Shown here in pieces: positions 1-6,707 of a stretch of 14,373 bases of DNA (position 1 is the stretch's first letter; every line of letters starts with the position of its first letter). Position numbers and translations under genes: made by a program. Origin of the DNA: CAYQOX01 sp964419335 (lineage in GTDB: Bacteria; Hinthialibacterota; Hinthialibacteria; Hinthialibacterales; Hinthialibacteraceae); assembly GCA_964419335.1 (NCBI GenBank), contig CAYQOX010000080.1, forward strand, positions 1-14,373. Reading direction: 5' to 3'. Under the pieces are notes generated by a model. That model was not told where the DNA came from. It saw nothing but the letters and a program-made list of their open reading frames with translations, and did not search any database.

Positions 1-200
1 TGAATGATGACAAATAAGCAAAAGCAGGCAAGAAATGACAGGATTTGCCTATTGAAAAGTAATTAATCTCCATGGTTCGCCGATCGAAAGTCAATTCACA
101 GACTTGTAGGAAGAATGTGGAAGAATTGTTCCTTACGGGGTGATTATTTTGCTGTTTGGAAGGAAAGAGGCTAAAAAATCATCTTTCTTCCTGATTCGAC

Positions 201-227
201 TCAAGATTTTCCCGGTTAAGACGATAC
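201..227 (+). promoter_or_regulatory. Sigma-28 (FliA)-like promoter for fliC
   Basis: TCAAGATT (201-208), an 11-nt spacer, then GACGATAC (220-227). The enterobacterial sigma-28 consensus is TAAAGTTT-N11-GCCGATAA, so each half matches 6 of 8 with exact spacing. A second site of the same design (TCAA-N15-GTCGATAA) precedes fliD, which supports both. Transcription would start near 234, about 500 nt ahead of the fliC ATG. The distance to the gene is the main reason for caution. Confidence 0.45.
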
Positions 228-461
228 TCATGGCATGAGTTTTGGAAACTGAAAATGGTAACAACTTTTATCCAGCCCCAGAAAATGTAAGAAAATGTTA
301 CTTTGGAATCATTGCTGAGTGAGATAGAGCATGCTTCAAAAATGGGGAAGGTCAACGATCGTCTTTGAGTTACAAATAAATAACGAATAAAAGAGGAGGG
401 AAAGTAACGTACACCAAATCTACATAATCTGTTAGCGCTGAGGTAGATCGCTTTGGTTATA

Positions 462-685
462 CTCGCACCATAATCGAAGCCTTACAAAATGCGCCCCAGG
501 CTTACCACCTGGTGAAGACAGAGCCGGAAATAATAAAAACAACAAGGTTTCGAACTCATTTGAAGATTTTTGGGATGATTCGCACCCATCTCAAAACCGG
601 TGACTCGCACCCATCGGCATTCAATGATCGATCCTATGTTAAAACTCACAAAAAAAGAAAAACTCAAAGCAGCGAGGCTCGCACC
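462..685 (+). repeat. YTCGCACC repeat family in fliC leader
   Basis: The octamer YTCGCACC occurs at 462-469, 579-586, 604-611 and 678-685. The two central copies extend to a 15-mer, TGAYTCGCACCCATC, at 576-590 and 601-615, exactly 25 nt apart. A degenerate fifth copy (TTCGAACTCATT) starts at 549. The copies lie between the putative promoter and the fliC start, so they could be binding sites for a regulator on DNA or structural elements of the leader RNA. Their function is not known to me. Confidence 0.55.
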
Positions 686-696
686 CTTCGTTGCAA

Positions 697-719
697 CATT
701 CGGCACGGATGTCCGAATG
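697..719 (+). promoter_or_regulatory. CsrA-type hairpin before fliC RBS
   Basis: CATTCGG (697-703) pairs perfectly with CCGAATG (713-719). Inside, AC (705-706) can pair with GT (711-712), presenting GGAT (707-710) in the apical loop with C704 bulged. The loop region ACGGATGT closely resembles the core of the CsrA/RsmA consensus (ACARGGAUGU), in which GGA sits in a hairpin loop. A second candidate, CAAGGA (727-732), overlaps the fliC Shine-Dalgarno, with the two GGA cores 23 nt apart. In Bacillus subtilis, CsrA binds two leader sites of hag and represses flagellin translation, antagonised by FliW. The same arrangement is inferred here; neither csrA nor fliW is in the window. Confidence 0.5.
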
Positions 720-741
720 AGAGTTTCAAGGAGGAAGAAGA

Positions 742-3330
742 ATGAGTATTTCCAGAATTAACAACAATATTTCCGCATTAAATGCACAGCGCAATTTAAA
801 TCAAACCGGGCGTGCATTGCAAACTTCAATCGAGCGTTTGTCTTCGGGCTTGCGAATCAACCGTGCCGGGGACGACGCCGCGGGGATGAATGTCGCCAAC
901 CGGCTACGCACCCAAACTCAAGGTTTAGACCAAGCGGTAAATAATGCTTCCGATGGTATGAACCTGATCAACGTAGCCGAAGGGGCATTGGAAGAAACCA
1001 CTACCCGTTTAAATCGTATCCGTCAGTTGGCGATCCAATCCGCCAACACCTCGGTTAACGACCGTCCCGCTCGTTTAGCCATCCAGGACGAAGTCAACCA
1101 AAGTATTGATGAAATTACCCGCATTGCAAATACCACTCGCTACGGGAATAACTATCTGTTGAACGGGGATTTCGCTGTCAATACCGACACGAGTACAGGT
1201 CAAGAAGAGGTTGGATTGTCTGTAGATGCTTCGCCAGTGGCCAGTACCTTGGAGAGTGGACAATCGTTCTTAAACATTATCCGCACTCAAGATGCTTCCG
1301 CCCAAATCGTGGCAGGCGATGCAAAAGGGGAATCCCAAGTACTGAATACAGGGTTGGCGAATCAAACCGATATTGCAGTTTCTTTGGCTGCTTTTAGTTC
1401 CGACCGAAACTTCACCGGTGCCGCGGTGACTACCGGTTCTGATGTACAGGGCAGCGATTTGTTCTTCAACGGCGTATCGATGGCGGCAAACGATGTTATG
1501 GTATATGAAGGCGTGCTGGCAGATGGAGTTACGAAATTTACTGGCTCGTTGACATTGGCAGGAAGTAGCGCGATGGGAACCTCGGCCGGCGCCTCTGCTC
1601 AAAACCCCACGGACATCGTGGCGGCCGTAAACCGGGCGATCGATGAAGCTGAAAAAGCCTTGTTTGGCGTAAATACAACCGCCAGTGTGCCGACTTCTTA
1701 TCGAACCACCGTCACCTTGGGTGATGCGGGGGGGGCCAATCGTGGACGATTGGAACTCTTCAGCGATGGAAAACAAATTAACCAATCCAGTATTAATATT
1801 TCCATGTTCCGTGAAGGTGATATTGTAACCCAGTCTAGAGGCGTTTCCCGTTCTGGAGCGATTGGTGCTGGCTCGTCTCTCTCCGGTGGGGGACAGGTCG
1901 GCAACTTGGTCACTGCGATTACAGGATCGACTTTCCAAGCGGGTGAATTCAACATTGATGTAAAGGATGTCCAAGCCGCCCAACAGAAGAAAGTTGAAAG
2001 TACGGTAGCGTTTCTAGACGGGAATGGGACGCGGATTGATCGTAATACCACCCTGGCCGCTTCGAATAACTCCAATACCTTGATCTTAAACGGTACGTTT
2101 GTCGAAGGAGTTTACACCGGTGGGCAATCCATGCGCGATGATGACATTATTGTGCTTACGGGAACCAATGCCGATGGAACCACCTTTGAAGGTCGATTCA
2201 CTTATGTGGACCCCGATGATGATACCGAATTACAAGAAGTCGATACGACTTTTAACGATTTCAAATTTGCAACGATCTCCGGCTTGATTCAGGAATTGAA
2301 CTATCGAACCCGGGATTACGACGCAGGAGCCAGTGTTTCCGATGGAAACCAAACTCGTTTTGAGGATGCTCTCTTTACTTATTCTCCAACCGGGAACCTG
2401 GAACTGGTGGATGACTATGGACGTTCTGAGTCAAAGACAAGTTTTACGTTGACGTTCCAAAATAAAGACAGTGCCACTCCAGAAGAATATTATACAATCC
2501 AAGATGACGCTGTACTTAAAAACGAGGGTTATGCTGAACAAGCCACCTTCTCCATCAATGGAGGTGAAGAAGTTCGAGCCGAAGCCGGTGAAGTCATTAC
2601 TCTTTCTGGTCCTGAAGCCACCAAAGAAGGTATCCCTCAATCCCAAGTGACATTCCGAGTTGGTAATAATTTCACCACGGGTACAGACAAATTGAAAACC
2701 ACACCTGCGGAATTTCTGGGTAGTTTAAATGGTGGCTCCAATGTCACATTTAACGCTGGAGACCAAGACGTGGTCTTTGTCGACGGGAACTCAGGCGGAA
2801 ATAAAGGACCCGCACGTTTCATGACCGTGGATTTCGATTCCATTGTGGATGTCACGAAGCGAACCGACGGTTTGCCGGACGCAGGACGAACCATTGTTGT
2901 GTCGACAACCAATGAATCCCTGAACTTCCAAATCGGGGCTTTTGCCGACCAGAACTTCCAGACCGCGATTGGTGATTTGACCGCTGAAAACCTTGGCTTC
3001 GGTCGGGGAAGTGGCCGTGCGGTTGCGGATATCGATGTAAGTAGTCTGGATGGAGCGAATGAAGCTATTCGCATTGTAGACGAAGCTTTAAATCAGGTGA
3101 ATAAGACCCGCTCACTGTTAGGCGCAGCCACCAATCGGCTCGAAGCGGCGCTTAACAATATGAGTGTTTCCTCTGAAAACCTGGCGGCTTCTGAATCCCG
3201 TATTCGTGATGCCGATATCGCAGAAGAAACCACCAAGTTTACCCGTAACCAGGTGCTGATCCAGGCCGGTACCTCTGTGTTGGCTCAAGCGAACTTCCAA
3301 AGTCAAGGACTCCTCTCCTTGCTTGGATAA
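742..3330 (+). CDS. fliC: Flagellin, unusually large (862 aa)
   Basis: This is the filament subunit, exported through the flagellar type III system and polymerised under the FliD cap. Residues 1-142 form the conserved N-terminal D0/D1 region (starting MSISRINNNISALNAQRNL, with RIRQLAIQ at 92-99, the segment equivalent to the TLR5 contact). Residues about 770-862 form the C-terminal D1/D0 helices, ending NFQSQGLLSLLG. Between them lie more than 600 residues of variable, surface-exposed sequence, so the protein is well above the usual 270-550. Two copies of a related module (about 239-358 and 446-575) share the pattern D-[IV]-[IM]-V-x-x-G-x-x-ADG-x-T-x-F-x-G. The start is fixed by AAGGAGG (728-734), 7 nt before the ATG. 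The ends leave no doubt about the family. Confidence 0.97.
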   Translation: MSISRINNNISALNAQRNLNQTGRALQTSIERLSSGLRINRAGDDAAGMNVANRLRTQTQGLDQAVNNASDGMNLINVAEGALEETTTRLNRIRQLAIQSANTSVNDRPARLAIQDEVNQSIDEITRIANTTRYGNNYLLNGDFAVNTDTSTGQEEVGLSVDASPVASTLESGQSFLNIIRTQDASAQIVAGDAKGESQVLNTGLANQTDIAVSLAAFSSDRNFTGAAVTTGSDVQGSDLFFNGVSMAANDVMVYEGVLADGVTKFTGSLTLAGSSAMGTSAGASAQNPTDIVAAVNRAIDEAEKALFGVNTTASVPTSYRTTVTLGDAGGANRGRLELFSDGKQINQSSINISMFREGDIVTQSRGVSRSGAIGAGSSLSGGGQVGNLVTAITGSTFQAGEFNIDVKDVQAAQQKKVESTVAFLDGNGTRIDRNTTLAASNNSNTLILNGTFVEGVYTGGQSMRDDDIIVLTGTNADGTTFEGRFTYVDPDDDTELQEVDTTFNDFKFATISGLIQELNYRTRDYDAGASVSDGNQTRFEDALFTYSPTGNLELVDDYGRSESKTSFTLTFQNKDSATPEEYYTIQDDAVLKNEGYAEQATFSINGGEEVRAEAGEVITLSGPEATKEGIPQSQVTFRVGNNFTTGTDKLKTTPAEFLGSLNGGSNVTFNAGDQDVVFVDGNSGGNKGPARFMTVDFDSIVDVTKRTDGLPDAGRTIVVSTTNESLNFQIGAFADQNFQTAIGDLTAENLGFGRGSGRAVADIDVSSLDGANEAIRIVDEALNQVNKTRSLLGAATNRLEAALNNMSVSSENLAASESRIRDADIAEETTKFTRNQVLIQAGTSVLAQANFQSQGLLSLLG

Positions 3331-3353
3331 TCTCTCTACTAATGGGTTGGTTC

Positions 3354-3387
3354 GCGGGAAGCGAAGGTTTTCCCTTCGCTTCCCCGC
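3354..3387 (+). other. Strong hairpin between fliC and flaG
   Basis: GGGAAGCGAAGG (3356-3367) pairs over 12 bp with CCTTCGCTTCCC (3373-3384) around a 5-nt loop, and GC/GC pairs extend it past a bulged C. No T-tract follows, so it is not a standard rho-independent terminator. Lying 25 nt after the fliC stop, it may protect the fliC mRNA 3' end or limit read-through into flaG, giving more flagellin than FlaG. That role is inferred. Confidence 0.5.
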
Positions 3388-3448
3388 CAACAACATGTTT
3401 TGCAATTGAGTACGATGGTTCTTTCCACTCGTAGTTGCATTTTGAAAG

Positions 3449-3456
3449 AAAGGAGG
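3449..3456 (+). promoter_or_regulatory. Ribosome binding site that sets flaG start
   Basis: AAAGGAGG lies 8 nt before the ATG at 3465 but only 2 nt before the in-frame ATG at 3459. It would fall inside the coding sequence if the upstream TTG at 3435 were used. The start at 3465 is therefore preferred. Confidence 0.7.
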
Positions 3457-3464
3457 AAATGACG

Positions 3465-3860
3465 ATGGATGTTAACGCGATTCACCAAGCGGAACAACGA
3501 GCAAAAAGCTTGCCCGCGATCGAAATCAATCCACGCCATTTGATTTCCTCCAATAGAAATCATGAGTTAAAATTAGATTCATTCACTGTCAAGTCCAATC
3601 AAGAATCTGAAAAACTCCGGAATGATCGATCTTCTTCATCTTTGAGTGATTTTCAACAATTTCTAAAAAAAGAAATCCATGGCGAAAATACCTCGCGTCG
3701 TATTCGCTTCTCCATGGATGAAGATACGGGACGAATGGCCATTCGCGTCATTGACGGGAAGACCGAGGAAATTTTACAAGAAATTCCACCGGAAGAAGTG
3801 TTGCAGATAATGGAGAAACTCCGGCGTTATAATGGTTCTTTTTTCGATGACAGGGCTTAG
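3465..3860 (+). CDS. flaG: FlaG family flagellar protein
   Basis: FlaG proteins are small accessory factors encoded next to flagellin or fliD; loss of flaG changes filament length in several bacteria, but the mechanism is unclear. The 131-residue product has a polar, poorly conserved N-terminal half (1-75). It ends in the family signature: RIRFSMDEDTGRMAIRVID (79-97), then EEILQEIPPEEVLQIMEKL (101-119). It follows fliC and shares its strand, and a rho-independent terminator (3951-3983) closes the unit. The size is normal for the family. Expression is probably by read-through from the fliC promoter, since I see no convincing promoter in the short gap. Confidence 0.92.
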   Translation: MDVNAIHQAEQRAKSLPAIEINPRHLISSNRNHELKLDSFTVKSNQESEKLRNDRSSSSLSDFQQFLKKEIHGENTSRRIRFSMDEDTGRMAIRVIDGKTEEILQEIPPEEVLQIMEKLRRYNGSFFDDRA

Positions 3861-3950
3861 GGCGATAAGGAAGTCTTTTTCTACCAAAAGACAAAGAAAG
3901 AGGATTTTTCTGAATTTGTGTAAGTAAAACATACGAAAGTCTGTGATGAT

Positions 3951-3983
3951 AAAAGGGTTTAGCCTCAGGTTGGACCCTTTTTT
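3951..3983 (+). terminator. Rho-independent terminator after flaG
   Basis: AAAAGGGT (3951-3958) pairs with ACCCTTTT (3974-3981). The stem continues inward through G-U pairs to a CC/GG closing a 3-nt loop (3965-3967). A run of T (3978-3983) follows. It separates the fliC-flaG unit from fliD. Confidence 0.8.
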
Positions 3984-4129
3984 GCTTTTATTCATATAGA
4001 ATAAGATCTGTTAAGTCAAAGGAAACAGAGAGACCGAAATGATGCTTTCATGTTTCATGAAAAGGACGAGGAAATTCTTTCCGCATCGAGAATAATTTTC
4101 CTGATTTTTCAGGAATCATCAGTTAAGAC

Positions 4130-4156
4130 TCAACCTTTTAGAAGGTTGGTCGATAA
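4130..4156 (+). promoter_or_regulatory. Sigma-28 (FliA)-like promoter for fliD
   Basis: TCAACCTT (4130-4137), 11 nt, then GTCGATAA (4149-4156). The -10 element matches the sigma-28 consensus GCCGATAA in 7 of 8 positions and the -35 element matches TAAAGTTT in 5 of 8, with exact spacing. Transcription would begin near 4163, about 48 nt before the fliD ATG. It lies after the flaG terminator, where fliD needs a promoter. Confidence 0.6.
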
Positions 4157-4210
4157 TTTTTAAGAGATTTATGTAATCGTAGTGAATCCCATGGGTAAAC
4201 CGGTGCAAAA

Positions 4211-6589
4211 ATGAGTAACTTTGCCATTGAAGGTTTAATGTCGGGTTTCGATACCACGGAATTGATCGAAGCGATGCTGGATAACCAAGTCCGTGGTCCA
4301 GTCAAGCAGATTGAAAAACGTATCGAAACAGAAACAGAAAAATTGGCATCGACCCAAGCCATCAATGCCAATCTTCTCAGTTTGGGGATCAGTGCAGATT
4401 CTTTAGGCAGTTCTTCTCTTTTCAGTGGAAAAGAAGCCACCAGTTCGGATGATTCCATCGTTTCAGCGACCGCGAGCAATTCAGCCAGTCTAGGCTCGAT
4501 GTCGATTAAGGTGAATAATCTCGCTCGTGCGGATCAAGTATCCTCAGACTTGTTTGTCGATACTTCCGAAGAACTTAATATAAGTGGTGATTTTATCGTT
4601 AATGGGAAGAAGATATCGGTTCAATCAAGTGATAGCCTTTCGAGTATTTCCAATAAAATCAATGCATCAAACGCCGGGGTGAAAGCCAGCATTGTCCAAG
4701 TTGCCCCCAACCAAAATAAAATGGTTATTAATGCCACCTCGACCGGCGTTAATAAAATTGAAATGCGAGAGGTGGGCAATGCAGATATATTGAAAAGCAT
4801 GGGAATGTTGGAAAGTGATGATTCCTATGACTATACCGTCAATGCGGATAATACTGGCGCGGTGAGTACGTTGTTTGATTCTACGGATACATTTGATTTT
4901 GTGGACCGGAATTTTACTATCAAAGGACCTGGCGGACAACATGAATTAACCGTAAATCTTAATGCCAATACAGATGGGGATGGAGATGGCACCCTGACGC
5001 TGCAAGAAATTGCAGATAAGATCAATTCTGAAAACGCCGCAGCAGGAACAAACTTTACCGCTCAAGTGAATGAAGAAGAACCCGGGAAAGAACGATTGGT
5101 AATTTCCAGCACCACAGGAATCCCTGGTGAATTTGAAGATCCCGATAATGCGCTTTTTGAACTTGGAATGGTATCGGGAGTTCAAGGATCGGCTTTTTCT
5201 TCCAGCACACGTCCTGTTGCTGATATGCTCAATATTGATTCGACCTTAACCTCAACAGTTCAGATTCAAGATGGCGATGGATCGAACGTGATCTCTGTGG
5301 ATATCGATCTGGATTCTGATTCACTCAATGATATTGCCACTAAGATCAATGAAGCCGCAGCGGCAGAGACGGGATCGGACATCTCGGCACGCGTCATTGA
5401 ATCAGGGGACCTTGCCCGTTTGGAGATTACCAGTGCCTCAGGGATGAGAACCGTAACCGGCGATTCGATTTTTACAGATGATAATAACGTGATGAAAACC
5501 TTAGGTATATTAGATGATTCATTCAAAAACTATGATCAAAAAGGGGAAAATTCACAGTTTAACTATAATGGGGTCACCGTAAATCGGGATTCCAATGTGG
5601 TGAGCGATTTGGAAGAGGGTGTTACGCTCACCTTGAATCAAGAAAGCGACAAATACGTCAATGTCAATATCCGTGAAGATTTTGGCGATGTCTCTTCGGT
5701 GCTTGATGACTTTGTTGAATCCTACAACAAGTTGGCAGAAGAGATGGATGAAGTCACTCATTATGATCCCGAAGGAAAAGAACATGGGCCTTTATTTGCG
5801 GATTCAACCATGCGGCAATTGCAGCGATCTCTTTCCAATGTCTTTAGTCGTCTTATCCCCAATCTTCCCAGCATTGATATTTCAGAACTAAACGATGGAA
5901 ACGGGATAAGCCCAGGAAAAATCGAAATTACGAATCGTAATGGAGTTTCCAAGGAAATCGATCTGACCGCGGTTAGAACCGTCCAAGACGTGATTGATGC
6001 CATTAATGTAGAGGGCAAAGAACTTAAGATGGAAGCCTCAGTAAGTAGCAGCGGTCGATCAATCAATTTAACAGATAAGAGTGGAGGTTCTGGCCAATTC
6101 AAGGTGTCCGAAGTGGATGAAGGAACGACAGCGGCTGACCTTGGGCTCGATCACGCCATCTATAGCGATTCAATTAGCGGTTCGGTGATTCATGAAGGTG
6201 GTTCCTCGAGTTTAGATTTTATCGGACTGGAAATGAATAAAGATGGTACCTTATCTTTTAACTCTTCTAAATTGCAAACCGCTCTCAACGATGATCCGGA
6301 TCGGGTGAAGAATTTGCTGACAGCCGACAAAGTGGGATTTGCCAGTGAATTTAAAAAGACTATCAACCGATACGCCGATTTTGGGTCGGGGATTTTAAAT
6401 ACACGTTCGGAATCGATCCAAGATCGTATCCAATTACATCAATCGCAAATTGATCGTTACGAAAGACGGGCAGATTTAATGGAAAAAACATTACGCCGTC
6501 AGTTTGCTTCGTTAGAAGTTACCTTATCGCAATCTCAGCAAGTTGGCCAGTTTCTTACTCAAAAACTTGGTGGGGGTGGCAATGAGTAA
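4211..6589 (+). CDS. fliD: Flagellar hook-associated protein 2 (filament cap)
   Basis: FliD forms the cap at the filament tip that folds incoming flagellin. The N-terminus (FAIEGLMSGFDTTELIEAML, 4-23) is the FliD_N signature; residues 1-105 form that domain. Flagellin_IN-like hairpin motifs follow at about 122-185, 228-302 and 338-412. FliD_C starts near 450 and carries another IN-like insert at about 564-646. The C-terminus (about 730-785) is a heptad-rich coiled coil rich in Q and R, as expected for the leg region. At 792 residues it is much longer than the common 450-500, in line with the oversized flagellin. Residues 255-266 match an EF-hand calcium loop. No clear Shine-Dalgarno precedes the ATG, but the start fits the family. 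Confidence 0.95.
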   Translation: MSNFAIEGLMSGFDTTELIEAMLDNQVRGPVKQIEKRIETETEKLASTQAINANLLSLGISADSLGSSSLFSGKEATSSDDSIVSATASNSASLGSMSIKVNNLARADQVSSDLFVDTSEELNISGDFIVNGKKISVQSSDSLSSISNKINASNAGVKASIVQVAPNQNKMVINATSTGVNKIEMREVGNADILKSMGMLESDDSYDYTVNADNTGAVSTLFDSTDTFDFVDRNFTIKGPGGQHELTVNLNANTDGDGDGTLTLQEIADKINSENAAAGTNFTAQVNEEEPGKERLVISSTTGIPGEFEDPDNALFELGMVSGVQGSAFSSSTRPVADMLNIDSTLTSTVQIQDGDGSNVISVDIDLDSDSLNDIATKINEAAAAETGSDISARVIESGDLARLEITSASGMRTVTGDSIFTDDNNVMKTLGILDDSFKNYDQKGENSQFNYNGVTVNRDSNVVSDLEEGVTLTLNQESDKYVNVNIREDFGDVSSVLDDFVESYNKLAEEMDEVTHYDPEGKEHGPLFADSTMRQLQRSLSNVFSRLIPNLPSIDISELNDGNGISPGKIEITNRNGVSKEIDLTAVRTVQDVIDAINVEGKELKMEASVSSSGRSINLTDKSGGSGQFKVSEVDEGTTAADLGLDHAIYSDSISGSVIHEGGSSSLDFIGLEMNKDGTLSFNSSKLQTALNDDPDRVKNLLTADKVGFASEFKKTINRYADFGSGILNTRSESIQDRIQLHQSQIDRYERRADLMEKTLRRQFASLEVTLSQSQQVGQFLTQKLGGGGNE

Positions 6590-6707
6590 AGTTTGGTTTA
6601 CATTCATTAAAACAAGGTACTTGAACATTTATCGGTCTTATGTTTTTTGTGTTACTATAAAGAAAGCCATTTAGAGAATCAGACTAAAAGAAAGGAGAAC
6701 AAGGTCG

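Larger units (their letters stand above)
1..741. other. Gene-free region: long flagellin leader
   Basis: No credible coding sequence is visible on either strand in this stretch, although the window edge hides whatever lies further upstream. It holds a sigma-28-like promoter (201-227), at least four copies of a YTCGCACC motif (462-469, 579-586, 604-611, 678-685), three GAAAATG words (251, 281, 291), and a hairpin with GGA in its loop (697-719) just before the fliC Shine-Dalgarno. If the promoter at 201-227 is the real one, the fliC mRNA would have a leader of about 500 nt, which is long for a flagellin gene. A purine-rich AGAGGAGGG (391-399) resembles a ribosome binding site but no start codon follows at a usable distance. 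Confidence 0.6.
3861..4210. other. Gene-free gap between flaG and fliD
   Basis: This 350-base gap holds the flaG terminator (3951-3983), two small perfect hairpins (TTTCATG/CATGAAA at 4046-4062 and TTCCTGA/TCAGGAA at 4098-4115), a sigma-28-like promoter (4130-4156), and a 7-codon frame that overlaps the fliD start (4191-4214). No real gene is visible. Confidence 0.6.

Noticed and set aside
60..86. TAAT-N15-GCCGATCG as a second sigma-28 promoter
   Set aside because: The -10 is reasonable but the -35 is poor, and it lies over 650 nt from fliC; kept only as a weak possibility in the leader finding.
231..246. Sigma-54-like site TGGCATGAGTTTTGGA
   Set aside because: The -24 GG is good, but the -12 element has GG in place of the near-invariant GC. 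The sigma-28-like site at 201-227 is better supported by its twin before fliD.
496..512. CCAGG/CCTGG hairpin in the fliC leader
   Set aside because: Only 5 bp with a 7-nt loop and no T-run; common by chance.
512..745. 77-codon plus-strand frame just before fliC
   Set aside because: It runs through the repeat elements, the CsrA-like hairpin and the fliC ribosome binding site (read as FKEEEE), has no ribosome site of its own, and looks like leader RNA read as protein.
1270..1983. 237-codon minus-strand frame opposite fliC
   Set aside because: Antisense shadow of an unambiguous flagellin gene; composition and lack of a ribosome site do not support it.
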